The notes: generated by a model not told the origin, from the letters alone. Positions 7,485 through 16,688 are shown, counted from the first letter of the stretch. The stretch is 64,000 nucleotides of DNA from Colwellia sp. RSH04 (GCF_003545765.1 NZ_QXIO01000010.1:1-64000); one strand, 5' to 3'. Made by a program: numbers and translations.

Positions 7485-8273
7485 TTATTCTGCCCCTGAA
7501 GTTGAAGTCGACGATAACGGAATAAGCATTAAATCAGGTGCTAATTGTTTACGTGCTATACGTAGTGCTTTATTAATACCTAAACGGTAATCTTGCGGTA
7601 AAGACTGCCATTGCTTTTTGTCTTGTTGCCATTGACCTAACTGGCTGCCATCACGTGTTTGATAAACTAAACTCACACGACCAACACGTAAAAAGTCAAC
7701 ATCTGTTTGTTGGCCATTAAGCGTTAATAAGCCGCTGTATGCTTCAATAGTTCGACCGTAATCTACTTCAACTTGGTATGCTTCTAATACGCGACGAAAC
7801 TTTTCTGAAACAGCAATATCTGCGCGCTTCATCATGGCATTTAAATCGTTAATACGTTTACTACGCTCTTCTTCAAGGAAAGGTACATCTAACGCAAAAA
7901 ACTCTTCTAACGTGCTAATCATACGCGCCATAAGCGGTGATATTTGACGTTCAATAATGCTGACTTGTTCCATTGAATCAGCAAGTTGTGATAACTCAGT
8001 CATTTGACTATCAAGTTGCGCTTGCATTTGTTGGTTGTAAACATGTAAACCGTCTAGTTCTTTCGTTACCGTATTAAACTGCTGTAACTTGGTAAGCTTT
8101 TGTTCGCTTAACTGGTTTACTTTACGCTGAGATTTTGCTGCTGATTCGGTAATGCTTTGACCTGCATTAACAACATTATCAAGCTGGCTTTGTTCTGTGT
8201 TTGCCATAACAGGCGCAACAAATGTGCTTGCACTGAGCAACAAGCCCGCTGTAGAAAGTGAAGATAACTTCAT
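7485..8273 (-). CDS. DUF3450 domain protein, first gene of the TonB2 operon
   Basis: A 262-residue exported protein with a signal peptide ending VMANTE, a long coiled coil (residues 30-110, Q/L/E rich) and a C-terminal domain with RVSLVYQTRDGSQLG and a DYRLGINKALRIARKQ motif. It matches DUF3450 proteins, which are regularly encoded just before TtpC-ExbB2-ExbD2-TonB2 in Alteromonadales. The role is unknown; a periplasmic partner of the TtpC coiled coil is a reasonable inference. AAGG stands seven bases before the ATG, and two 12-bp repeats that resemble PhoB half sites lie about 90 bases upstream. Confidence 0.85.
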   Translation of the reverse strand: MKLSSLSTAGLLLSASTFVAPVMANTEQSQLDNVVNAGQSITESAAKSQRKVNQLSEQKLTKLQQFNTVTKELDGLHVYNQQMQAQLDSQMTELSQLADSMEQVSIIERQISPLMARMISTLEEFFALDVPFLEEERSKRINDLNAMMKRADIAVSEKFRRVLEAYQVEVDYGRTIEAYSGLLTLNGQQTDVDFLRVGRVSLVYQTRDGSQLGQWQQDKKQWQSLPQDYRLGINKALRIARKQLAPDLMLIPLSSTSTSGAE

Positions 8274-8362
8274 AGGTTAACCTTATTTCATCGATTGTTT
8301 ATAAACCCAAGAAAGAGTAATTCTTGGGCCAAAATGTATGGAGCGCAGTTTACCGATGAAAT

Positions 8363-8396
8363 ATGACACTAAGGTTGTAGAAAAGTGACACTTAGG
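8363..8396 (-). promoter_or_regulatory. Two direct repeats with 22-bp period, PhoB-box-like
   Basis: ATGACACTAAGG (8363) and GTGACACTTAGG (8385) repeat with a 22-bp period upstream of the DUF3450-TonB2 operon. On the minus strand they read CCTAAGTGTCAC and CCTTAGTGTCAT. Spacing in multiples of 11 bp and TGTCAY cores are typical of PhoB sites, but the second half sites are weak. Confidence 0.4.
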
Positions 8397-8482
8397 TTTC
8401 ATTAATATGTCAATTTGATGAAGGTATATTCTGAAAATATGATGTAATTAACGTAGCACTTAACTACTGTTAAATTAAAAAA

Positions 8483-8514
8483 AGCAATAAGGTCTATCCG
8501 TGTACCTTATTGCT
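8483..8514 (-). terminator. Intrinsic terminator of the TonB-dependent receptor gene
   Basis: AGCAATAAGGT/ACCTTATTGCT stem followed on the minus strand by a run of seven T. It lies about 35 bases after the receptor stop codon. Confidence 0.85.
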
Positions 8515-8550
8515 AAAAACTATTTTGGTCGTTGGGAAGTTACCAAAATA

Positions 8551-11217
8551 CTAGAAATCCCACTTAAGTGAAACTTCAAAGCTAGTCCCTTTAGTTTCAC
8601 TTCGAAGTAAGGTGTCATCAAAGGTAATTTCTTTTTTCTGATCTAAAATGTTTTGCACTTTAAACTTCAACGTTGATGCATAAGTTGGGTAGTAGCTATA
8701 AACAAAGTCTAACGAGTGAAATGGTTGCTCGTATGCATCATCTTTACCATCAATACCCGGGATAATAATACGTTCAGCAAACACGTTATACGCCATAGTC
8801 GCACTGTGGTTTCCGTTCGCAGCATCCCAACCAAAGTTCATATTAACCACCCAAGGTGAGTGACCTGTCATGGCACGCGTTGGGTTAGTAATAGAAGTTG
8901 AAACTCCTGTTTGCTCTACAACCTTTTGCGTATCAATGTTTATTTCAGATTCACTAATAGTAAAGTTACCTGAAACAAAGAAGCCTTCGGCATATTCACC
9001 TAAGAAATTAAAGTCCTTTAAAAACTCAACTTCTAAACCGTACACATAACCATCTTCTGCGTTAGCAATACGAATAAGTGGCGGACCATCTTGCGCAGGT
9101 GACTGTACCGCTTCAATAGGTTGGTCCATGTCTTTGTAGAACAAGCCTGCTGATAAGTTTTCACCCGTTTCTAAGTACCATTCCCAACGTAAGTCGAAGT
9201 TATTAATTGCTGTACTTTCGACGCTTGGGGTACCACCAATAGGAAACCCTGTTAATGGGTCAATGTAAGTTGCTGGTGCGACTTCACGAATATCAGGGCG
9301 AATGGTTGTTTGGGCAAATGATCCTCTAAATTGCATGGTAGCATCGAGTTCATAGGTTACTGACAAAGCGCCAAAAACATCATCTTCTTTAAAAGATAAG
9401 TCTTCTAAGTCCTGCAATGTTGGTGGTTCATTCTTAAAGTCAAACTTGCCTGTTTTTGGATCTAACGGTGCAACCACTTGACGATAGTCTTCATAACGAA
9501 GGCCAGCAGTAACACGCCATTGCTCTGCAAAGAATACATCGACTTGACCAAAATATGCATCAATAAGTTGTCCTGAGAAGTAATCATCACCTGCAACTGA
9601 GGTATCGCGAATAACATTCTCATTTCCACGTAACGGATGATTCAACATAACATCTTCCGTTAATATCTCGTTCATTTGATGCCCCGTTAAATCAAGGTTA
9701 TCAAAGGCTAAAGTATTAACATCGATACGTCTTGCCATGGCATCACGAGATTTTTCTACAAAATTGGCACCGGCTTTTAACTCAACTTCAGAGTCAGCAA
9801 TCATTAATGGTAATGACACGTTAAAGCCGTAGTTTTCAACGTTATCGTCTAGGCTTTGAAAACCGTAACGAGAAGCCGTAGTTGCTTTACGTAAAGAACT
9901 TTCATTAATTGGATCAAAAATATCATCTTCAGGTTGACCATTAGAGCCATCAGCAATAATGTAACGTGTAGTAATATTCCCTGGCGCGTAACGATTAGAA
10001 CGCGAGTCAGAGTAGAACCAATCTACACCCAAATTCCACCAGTCTGATAAATTATGCGTACCACGGATTTGATTCGCGATCATTTCGCGCTCTTCGTAAA
10101 TTACTTCACTGTCGCGTACACGTAACCCATCAGTAATAGTTACGTTATTGGTGTTACCTAATTTATCTTTTATTTCGTCACGGGTGTCATGCAAAATAAG
10201 CGAGCTCACATCTATACGATGATCACGCTTATATTCTAGACCCATGTTTAACATGCCTGAGAATCTTACGGTGTGCTCTGTTGATTGTACATCGTCAAAA
10301 CCACGTACCAATGACCAAGGGCCATTTTCTTCTTGTTGAGTGAAGTCTTGGCCTTCGTACTCTTCTGAGACTTGCCATTTATTATCGTAAGAAACCGCAC
10401 TTAAAAAGCCAAAACGAAAATCGTCAAAATCATAGCGATTTCCTAAGGTAATATCTAAGCCCGTATTTGGGTTAATGCTGCTTTTACTTGGATCGTAATC
10501 ACGATTCATTTCTGCAGCAATAGCACGATTATCTTCTTGTGATAAATCATTTAATGGTGTGTGGTTTTCCCATAAATTACGCAGTGATTGTGGCGCTTGG
10601 CGAGTACCATCATCGATACCATACCAATCGTCATCTCCACCATTGTAACTTAAACCATCGTCAAAGTTATTGGTGTTACCACCTAATTTACCTTGCATAT
10701 TAAAAACAAAGTCAGTTGGAATTGTCTTTAAGCGTACATCAACATTACCGCCAGCAAAGTGAGCAGGCATAGCTGCTGAATAAGACTTTTGAACCGATAA
10801 TGATTCAATGATTGACGATGGGAATAAATCAAGTGGAATAACAGTACGCGTTGGATCAGGGCTTGGCACTGAAGCACCGTTAAGCTGTGTACTTGAGAAA
10901 CGCTCACCTAAACCACGAACATAAATATATTTGCCATCAACAAGTGTAATACCTGTTACACGACGAAGCGCTGCGGCTGCGTCTGAATCACCGGTACGAG
11001 ATATTTGTTCGCTACCTAAAATATCAGCAATAAACGCTTGGTTTTTACGTTCCTGCAATACAGCACTGGCTGTACCTTTTAAACGACTCGCTTTGACAAC
11101 CACTTCTTCCATTGCTTCTGCGTCATCGTTATCTTGCTCTGCAGCAACACTTGAGAAAGCGCTAAGACTTAAACCAGTAACAACAGCAAGCGTTAAGCGT
11201 GATAATTGTGTTTTCAT
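8551..11217 (-). CDS. TonB-dependent outer-membrane receptor
   Basis: An 888-residue outer-membrane receptor. It has a signal peptide (ending SSVAAEQ), a TonB-box-like segment MEEVVVKAS, a plug domain (about residues 40-160 with RRVTGITLVDGKYIYVRGLGERF) and a C-terminal 22-strand barrel ending in FEVSLKWDF, where a terminal phenylalanine is the usual BAM signal. The plug motif LNGASVPSPDPTRTVIPLDLFP belongs to a receptor group whose substrates are largely unknown. Starting at the internal ATG (11217) puts GAGG six bases upstream; the ATG four codons earlier overlaps that site. It lies between a large lipoprotein and a TonB2 operon in the same direction, suggesting one uptake system. Confidence 0.9.
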   Translation of the reverse strand: MKTQLSRLTLAVVTGLSLSAFSSVAAEQDNDDAEAMEEVVVKASRLKGTASAVLQERKNQAFIADILGSEQISRTGDSDAAAALRRVTGITLVDGKYIYVRGLGERFSSTQLNGASVPSPDPTRTVIPLDLFPSSIIESLSVQKSYSAAMPAHFAGGNVDVRLKTIPTDFVFNMQGKLGGNTNNFDDGLSYNGGDDDWYGIDDGTRQAPQSLRNLWENHTPLNDLSQEDNRAIAAEMNRDYDPSKSSINPNTGLDITLGNRYDFDDFRFGFLSAVSYDNKWQVSEEYEGQDFTQQEENGPWSLVRGFDDVQSTEHTVRFSGMLNMGLEYKRDHRIDVSSLILHDTRDEIKDKLGNTNNVTITDGLRVRDSEVIYEEREMIANQIRGTHNLSDWWNLGVDWFYSDSRSNRYAPGNITTRYIIADGSNGQPEDDIFDPINESSLRKATTASRYGFQSLDDNVENYGFNVSLPLMIADSEVELKAGANFVEKSRDAMARRIDVNTLAFDNLDLTGHQMNEILTEDVMLNHPLRGNENVIRDTSVAGDDYFSGQLIDAYFGQVDVFFAEQWRVTAGLRYEDYRQVVAPLDPKTGKFDFKNEPPTLQDLEDLSFKEDDVFGALSVTYELDATMQFRGSFAQTTIRPDIREVAPATYIDPLTGFPIGGTPSVESTAINNFDLRWEWYLETGENLSAGLFYKDMDQPIEAVQSPAQDGPPLIRIANAEDGYVYGLEVEFLKDFNFLGEYAEGFFVSGNFTISESEINIDTQKVVEQTGVSTSITNPTRAMTGHSPWVVNMNFGWDAANGNHSATMAYNVFAERIIIPGIDGKDDAYEQPFHSLDFVYSYYPTYASTLKFKVQNILDQKKEITFDDTLLRSETKGTSFEVSLKWDF

Positions 11218-11310
11218 TATTAACCTCATTCACTGGAGATTTTGAACATTTTTCTGCGGGGTAATTCACGGTGAACCCTGAATAACCTGTAGAAATAATC
11301 AATAAAAAAA

Positions 11311-11348
11311 ACCGTAACTACACTTAAAAGGTTAAGTGCAGTTACGGT
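11311..11348 (-). terminator. Intrinsic terminator after the beta-helix lipoprotein gene
   Basis: Long stem ACCGTAACTRCACTTAA with an AAGG loop, followed on the minus strand by eight T. It separates the lipoprotein gene from the receptor gene, so receptor transcription needs its own promoter or read-through. Confidence 0.88.
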
Positions 11349-11359
11349 CGAGTCGCTAA

Positions 11360-14197
11360 TTAGTCAAGCGCTACTGTCCAATTGGCTGTCCAGTTATTGC
11401 TTTGAGATACTGCACCGATGTGGTTAGCATTATCAAAGAAGCTATGTCCTGTGAAGTCTTTCGCTGGTGTTGCATCAATAGTGAAGATACCATCAACTAC
11501 ATCACTCATGCTTGCGGCAGTGCTGTTAGCTTCGTTTTGGTTTAGCACCCAATCTTGTGTATCAAGTAATACCGAATCATCATCAGCTTTAGCACTTTTG
11601 AAGTTCTCGCTACAAGCAAATACTGAGTTAGAAATAACCGTCTCACCTGCTGCTGCTTGTTGTGCTGTCACAGAGCTTGTTGCGCCACCTTCAATTTCTA
11701 AACACTCACCCATGCCTGCTGCACCTGTTACCACAAAGTTATGTAACTGTGCTTTAGTACCTTCACGTAAGTAAACACCTTCAGAGTCTTTGTCAGCACT
11801 GTCGAAGCTATTACCTATAACCGTCATGTTGGCAATAGTTGGGTTAGATTGAGGCTGTTTCGCTGGCGATGAACCATCGTTATCACCTTCAATCGCACGG
11901 TTAGCTTCGCCGTCGTTTGCATCGTGCTTAACAAGTACATATTGTAAGTTACCGCGGTAACCGTTATCCCAGTCAACACTGTCATCTCTGTTACCCGTTA
12001 ATACTAAGTACTTAGCGTTAACAGTACCACCGAAGAACTCAACACCGTCATCAGCATTTTCGTGTACTTGGATGTATTCAACTTTTGTACCTGAACCAAC
12101 TGCACCAAACGTAATACCGTTTAATTCGTTATCAGGGGCAATTTCATAACCTGCATGCTTAACAACAACGTAACGTAATGTACCTGAACTGTCGCTATCA
12201 TCAGTACCACCAAACACGGCACCTTCTTCAACACCTTCAACTTGTAATGCACAGTCGCTGCCATCAGTAGGACACTTGTTAGATTGTGCGTTACCTAGTA
12301 AAACAATACCGCCCCATTGGCCAGCCGTTGTTTCACCGCCCGTAATATCTTCACTTGAAGTAAAGGTAATAGGCATGCTTTGGCTACCGTTTGCTTCAAT
12401 TTTTGAATCACGGCTTACAACTAAGTAATCACCACCTGAACGACCAAAGATAGTTGTACCTGCTTCAATAGTTAACGTTGCGCTATTTGCTTTATCTTCA
12501 CCAACAAATACTGGACCACTTAATGCGTATAAGTTGTTAGCCGTTAGCGTTAAATTGCTGGTAATAGTACCGCTAATTTGACACGTTGTAGTCACACCGT
12601 CAGCGGCTGAAATAGCTGTAGTGCCAGTAGGACAACCTTCAATTTCAGCAGGAGCTGTAATGACACCGCCGCCGTAACCAAATGCCCAACCTTCACGCCA
12701 GTCATTACTGCCGTCTAATGCACCTACATAATCAACACTGTCAAAGAATGAATCTTGTGTCGTTGAAACATCTTGTCCTGCATCTGCAGCAATTAATGGA
12801 GAGTTCGCATCTGGAACACCGTCTGAACCAATTAAGATAGAGTTGCTGATTGAGTTAGAGCTTTCATCAGTGAACCATGTTGCTAAATCAAGTAATACTG
12901 AATCATCATCTGCTTTAGCATCTTTGAAGTTTTCACCGTTATTACAAGCCATCACAACGTTTTGCATAACAATTTTGCCACTGTTTGCATTATCAACTGT
13001 TACCGAAGACGTCGCACCACCTTCAAACTCTAAACACTCACCCATTTCGCTTGGGCCAGTCACTACCGTGTTAAAGATTTTTGCTGCGGTACCTTCACGT
13101 AAGTAAATACCTTCAGAATCTTTGTCAGCTGTATCAAAGTTATTACCGACAATTGTCATGTTAGCGATAGTTGGGTTTGATTGTGGCTCTTTATCAGGGC
13201 TTGAACCGTCGTTATCAGCTTCAATAGCACGGTTTGCTTCACCAGCATTTTTTGCATGTTCGATGTATACGTGTTGTAGCATCCCTTTAAAGCCATTGTC
13301 CCAGTCAACACTATCATCACGGTTACCCGTTAATACAATGTGCTTAGCATTAACAGCACCACCAAAAAACTCAACACCGTCATCAGCATTGGCGTGTACT
13401 TGGATGTAATCAACCATAGTACCTGAGCCCACACCACCAAACGTAATACCATTTAATTCGTTATCTGGTGCAATTTCATAACCTGCATATTTAACAACAA
13501 CGTACTTAAGTACACCTGAGTTATCTTCCCAGTCTGTACCACCAAATACGGCACCTTCTTCAACACCTTCTACTTGAAGTGCACAATCACTACCGTCTGA
13601 TGGACATTTGTTTGAAGGCGCATTACCTAAAATTACTACACCACCCCATTGGCCAGCAGTAGTATCTTCACCTTTAACATCTTGTAAAGATGTCATGATG
13701 ATAGGCTTAGTTTTGCTACCTTCAGCCATGATTTTTGCATCACGGTGAACAACAAGGTAATCGTTACCTGATTGACCAAATAACACAGTACCTGGTTCAA
13801 TGGTTAAAGTAATATCGTTTGCTGCATCTCGCGCTTGATCAACTTGAGCTGAAACACCACCAACTTCTAACGCCCCACTGATTGCGTACATTACTGGTTT
13901 ACCATTAACGCTAGCCACTAAGGTTGTATCTTCTTCAATGTTGCTATCAAGCACTTGTACTTGTACGTCAAAACCTAGTTCACTTGAAATTTCAGTGCTT
14001 AATGCCGTGTTAGCTTTACCCGCTAAAACCACATCAGTACCTGGATCTGGGTTTGTTGGTGCAGGGTTATTGATAATAGTATCACCAACTGAATTATCGA
14101 CTTCAGACGATAAGTTAATGTCACCACCACATGCCGTTAAACCTACTGTTAAGGCTGTTGCTAATACGCTTAATTTAAAGTTATTTTTAGTTTGCAT
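11360..14197 (-). CDS. Large surface lipoprotein with duplicated beta-helix domain
   Basis: A 945-residue protein with a lipoprotein signal (lipobox LTAC at residues 20-23, then GGD). The rest consists of two homologous halves, about residues 130-400 and 570-850. Each contains GTVLFGQSG/GTTIFGRSG, TAGQWGGxVxLGNA, SNKCPxDGSDCALQVEGVEEGAVFGG, DNELNGITFG, NADDGVEFFGG and TGNRDDSVDWDNG blocks, suggesting stacked right-handed beta-helix coils with paired cysteines and many acidic loops. The duplication is also evident at DNA level. A surface ligand-binding lipoprotein serving the adjacent TonB receptor is a plausible inference. I do not know a defined function for this family. Confidence 0.7.
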   Translation of the reverse strand: MQTKNNFKLSVLATALTVGLTACGGDINLSSEVDNSVGDTIINNPAPTNPDPGTDVVLAGKANTALSTEISSELGFDVQVQVLDSNIEEDTTLVASVNGKPVMYAISGALEVGGVSAQVDQARDAANDITLTIEPGTVLFGQSGNDYLVVHRDAKIMAEGSKTKPIIMTSLQDVKGEDTTAGQWGGVVILGNAPSNKCPSDGSDCALQVEGVEEGAVFGGTDWEDNSGVLKYVVVKYAGYEIAPDNELNGITFGGVGSGTMVDYIQVHANADDGVEFFGGAVNAKHIVLTGNRDDSVDWDNGFKGMLQHVYIEHAKNAGEANRAIEADNDGSSPDKEPQSNPTIANMTIVGNNFDTADKDSEGIYLREGTAAKIFNTVVTGPSEMGECLEFEGGATSSVTVDNANSGKIVMQNVVMACNNGENFKDAKADDDSVLLDLATWFTDESSNSISNSILIGSDGVPDANSPLIAADAGQDVSTTQDSFFDSVDYVGALDGSNDWREGWAFGYGGGVITAPAEIEGCPTGTTAISAADGVTTTCQISGTITSNLTLTANNLYALSGPVFVGEDKANSATLTIEAGTTIFGRSGGDYLVVSRDSKIEANGSQSMPITFTSSEDITGGETTAGQWGGIVLLGNAQSNKCPTDGSDCALQVEGVEEGAVFGGTDDSDSSGTLRYVVVKHAGYEIAPDNELNGITFGAVGSGTKVEYIQVHENADDGVEFFGGTVNAKYLVLTGNRDDSVDWDNGYRGNLQYVLVKHDANDGEANRAIEGDNDGSSPAKQPQSNPTIANMTVIGNSFDSADKDSEGVYLREGTKAQLHNFVVTGAAGMGECLEIEGGATSSVTAQQAAAGETVISNSVFACSENFKSAKADDDSVLLDTQDWVLNQNEANSTAASMSDVVDGIFTIDATPAKDFTGHSFFDNANHIGAVSQSNNWTANWTVALD

Positions 14198-14437
14198 TTC
14201 TTACTTGCTCCGCAGCAATTAATGAAGGATTAATATTTTTAAATAAATGTTCTTTAATAAAATTCGTTTTGTTCATGTTTAAGAAAGTAACGCTTGTGCT
14301 GATTTAATTTGATTAGGCACATTCATTAAATTTGGCTACATAGTAGGGAAGAAAAATGACAGAAATGTTTTGAAAGTGTGACTTTTTGATGTCACAAATA
14401 TTGCAAAGAGATTACATAGGGTGTTTTATTAAGACAT
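14198..14437 (-). promoter_or_regulatory. Upstream region of the lipoprotein gene with PhoB-like half sites
   Basis: No gene is present in this gap. On the minus strand CTGTCATTTTT (14352-14362) and GTCACACTTTC (14372-14382) lie one double helical turn apart, with a further TGTGAC at 14391-14396. These resemble PhoB half sites. A similar repeat precedes the DUF3450 operon. Confidence 0.35.
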
Positions 14438-14441
14438 AAAA

Positions 14442-14459
14442 AAAGCGCCGAAGCGCTTT
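14442..14459 (-). terminator. Intrinsic terminator of amt
   Basis: The short GC hairpin AAAGCGCTTCGGCGCTTT, followed by T on the minus strand, lies about 60 bases after the amt stop. It has a stable TTCG loop. Confidence 0.85.
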
Positions 14460-14518
14460 AAAGATAAGTGTCGTAGCTTAGCAACGATTCATCAAACATA
14501 GTGTATTGCTAAGGTGAT

Positions 14519-15820
14519 TTACAAATTATATCCAGACTCTTCATGTTCAACTTGATCAAGACCATTCACTTCTTGTTCTTCATCAACTCGTAAACCATCG
14601 GTTATTAACCCTACCAATTTTAACAATAGGTAAGTCACGATAGCGGTATAAACTAAGCTAGAAACAATACCAATTAGTTGCACCGAAACCTGCCCCATCA
14701 TAGTGCTTATCCCGTCAGCAAAGCCAAAACCACTAAATACGCCTAATGAAGTCGCCGAAAAAACACCAGCCAAGAAGGTGCCTAAAATACCACCCACGCC
14801 ATGCACAGGAAATACATCTAACGAGTCATCAATACGTAACTTTTGCTTAATATAAACCGTAGAGTAAAAACAAACAAAACCAGCACTTACACCAATAATT
14901 AAGGCACCACCTGGGCCAACAAAGCCAGAAGCAGGTGTTATAGTACCAAGGCCTGCAACCATCCCTGTTACTGCACCTAACACACTCGCTTTACCAAATT
15001 TTTTCCACTCTATCGCTGCCCACGTTAATGTACCCGCTGCTGCTGAAATGTGCGTTACTAACATGGCCATTGATGCATCACCATTAGCCGCTAAGGCACT
15101 GCCTCCATTAAAGCCAAACCAACCAACCCATAACATACCTGCACCGGTAACCGTCATGGTTAAGTTATGTGGCAACATAGGTGTTTTAGGAAAACCTCGT
15201 CTAGGGCCAAGTACTAAGGCAGCAACCAGTGCCGCAGTACCTGCAGTAATATGAACAACAATACCACCAGCAAAATCATAAACACCCATTTGTGCTAACC
15301 AGCCACCACCCCAAACCCAGTGGGTAATTGGCGCGTAAACCGCTAACAGCCATAAACCACTAAACAGTAACACCGCAGAAAACTTCATGCGCTCAGCAAA
15401 ACCACCAATAATTAACGCTGGTGTAATAACAGCAAAAGTCATTTGAAACAGCATAAATAAGCTTTCAGGAATATCGCCAGAAAGCACATCTTTACCGATG
15501 CCATGCATCATCACTTTACTAAAATCACCAATAAAAGCATTACCCTCACCAAAGGCAATGCTATAACCCACTATCAACCATAAAATTGAAGAAATAGAAC
15601 CAATAGCAAAACACTGCATTAGTATGGATAACACATTTTTCTTTCTAACTAAGCCACCATAAAATAACGCTAACCCCGGAAGCGTCATCAGCAATACTAA
15701 TGCTGTTGAGGTAAGTATCCAACTGGTATTAGCGCCATTTAATTGCTCGGTGCTAGCTAAAGCATGTCCTGAAAAAAGTGCCATCAAGGTAATGACAGTT
15801 AAGAGAATTTTGTTTTGCAT
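14519..15820 (-). CDS. amt: Ammonium transporter (Amt/MEP/Rh family)
   Basis: A 433-residue inner-membrane ammonium channel. A signal-like first segment (ending GHALASTEQ) is followed by eleven membrane helices. The two pore histidines are visible in GGIVVHITAGTAALVAAL and FPVHGVGGILGTFLAG, and the GRRGFP-type turn is present. I start it at the ATG at 15820; the frame is open 20 codons further, but that part is not Amt-like. No glnK (PII) gene accompanies it, unlike most amtB loci. A sigma54-type promoter and an NtrC-like site lie upstream, pointing to induction under nitrogen limitation. Confidence 0.95.
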   Translation of the reverse strand: MQNKILLTVITLMALFSGHALASTEQLNGANTSWILTSTALVLLMTLPGLALFYGGLVRKKNVLSILMQCFAIGSISSILWLIVGYSIAFGEGNAFIGDFSKVMMHGIGKDVLSGDIPESLFMLFQMTFAVITPALIIGGFAERMKFSAVLLFSGLWLLAVYAPITHWVWGGGWLAQMGVYDFAGGIVVHITAGTAALVAALVLGPRRGFPKTPMLPHNLTMTVTGAGMLWVGWFGFNGGSALAANGDASMAMLVTHISAAAGTLTWAAIEWKKFGKASVLGAVTGMVAGLGTITPASGFVGPGGALIIGVSAGFVCFYSTVYIKQKLRIDDSLDVFPVHGVGGILGTFLAGVFSATSLGVFSGFGFADGISTMMGQVSVQLIGIVSSLVYTAIVTYLLLKLVGLITDGLRVDEEQEVNGLDQVEHEESGYNL

Positions 15821-15870
15821 GTTACGTCCCAATCCACCGCGATAAAGCGTTATTATTCTAATGAATAAAG

Positions 15871-15890
15871 AATTGCACAAAGCACGCCAA
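15871..15890 (-). promoter_or_regulatory. Sigma54 promoter of amt
   Basis: On the minus strand the sequence reads TTGGCGTG-CTTT-GTGCA, close to the sigma54 consensus YTGGCACG-N4-TTGCW. The -24 GG and -12 GC are separated by ten bases, as required. It lies about 55 bases before the amt start. Confidence 0.7.
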
Positions 15891-15981
15891 AAAATTATAG
15901 CTTAAATATCAATAGGTTATTTTTAGATATTACAACAAAAGTGCAAGATTGCACCAATAAAAACCATTCAGCTAGGAGGGT

Positions 15982-15998
15982 TGCACCATTAAGATGCA
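15982..15998. promoter_or_regulatory. NtrC-type enhancer site upstream of amt
   Basis: TGCACC-ATTAA-GATGCA fits the NtrC palindrome TGCACC-N5-GGTGCA with one mismatch. It lies about 125 bases upstream of the predicted transcription start. Two further GTGCA/TGCAC repeats flank it at 15941-15954 and 16027-16039. Confidence 0.6.
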
Positions 15999-16058
15999 CT
16001 TTATACAAAAGCAATGTAGTTTGAGTGCAGATTGCACTTTACTAACTTATAAACGAAA

Positions 16059-16116
16059 AGCCTTATCTAATAGCAACAAAATCAGTTTTTTGATTATGCG
16101 GCTATTAGATAAGGCT
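16059..16116 (-). other. RNase III-type hairpin spanning the arfA stop codon
   Basis: A perfect 16-bp inverted repeat (16059-16074 with 16101-16116) encloses the arfA stop codon in its 26-base loop. A TTTTCGTTT run follows on the minus strand. In E. coli, arfA carries an analogous hairpin or terminator inside its frame, so normal expression yields nonstop mRNA that trans-translation clears. The position here fits that scheme. Confidence 0.75.
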
Positions 16117-16315
16117 CTTGGCCTTTGTGTTTTGCTTTACGCTTAAATGAACCTTTACCTTTTTTCGCTTTAACCACCTGAAGTTTATAAACTTTAGAAG
16201 TAACTAGTGCAGCTAGAAAGTTATCGTTAATTCGACCACGGCCGATGTCAGTTTCATTTGCTGCCTTTTCTAAGGGGTCGCGTTGCTTTTTCGCGCGATG
16301 TTTTTTGGTTTTCAT
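16094..16315 (-). CDS. arfA: Alternative ribosome-rescue factor A
   Basis: A 73-residue basic protein. The core GRGRINDNFLAALVTSKVYK-like segment followed by KKGKGSFKRKAKHKG matches ArfA (E. coli IKDNAIEALL...KKGKGSYMRKGKH). ArfA recruits RF2 to ribosomes stalled on nonstop mRNA when tmRNA is overwhelmed. The N-terminal extension is longer and more lysine-rich than in E. coli. The final codons, encoding EPYLIAA, form one arm of a perfect hairpin that continues beyond the stop, which would make the message a substrate for RNase III or an early terminator. It stands alone between amt and a sensor kinase-like gene. Confidence 0.85.
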   Translation of the reverse strand: MKTKKHRAKKQRDPLEKAANETDIGRGRINDNFLAALVTSKVYKLQVVKAKKGKGSFKRKAKHKGQEPYLIAA

Positions 16316-16688
16316 GATATTTCCCTAAAATATAGTTAAAGTATATCGACTAAATCTGAGTTTATAGAACCACTGTAATCAACAGTTCTTAAGCTATTAT
16401 AAAAGATTAAATCGTCGATAACGAGATTATTTAACCTCTGCTCGGGTTAAGAGATGAGTTAATCGTTTGAAATTGTTAGACGTGTAGTTTTAGCAACTCA
16501 CTAGCTTGATAGTTTTTTTCATTCAAGGCAAATTCACTAAGCATAGATAAGTTATTCTATTGTTTATGAATTTAATACAGAAGTAAGGAAAAATAGCTGC
16601 TAGGGAGCTATTTATTATCCCGAGCTGAGGTTATTTATCTTAAGCTCAAAAGTAAAATATTATAATTCACGTGATATAAGCGAGGTGA
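16316..16688. other. Intergenic region between arfA and the GAF kinase-like gene
   Basis: About 370 AT-rich bases without a supported gene. The arfA promoter must lie in its left part. I see no strong terminator for the gene on the right; a weak AGCTGCTAGGGAGCT hairpin is visible at about 16592-16606. Confidence 0.4.

Noticed and set aside
15938..15957. Second sigma54-like element (TTGG...TTGCA, minus strand)
   Set aside because: The spacing between GG and GC is nine instead of ten bases; the element at 15871-15890 has correct spacing.
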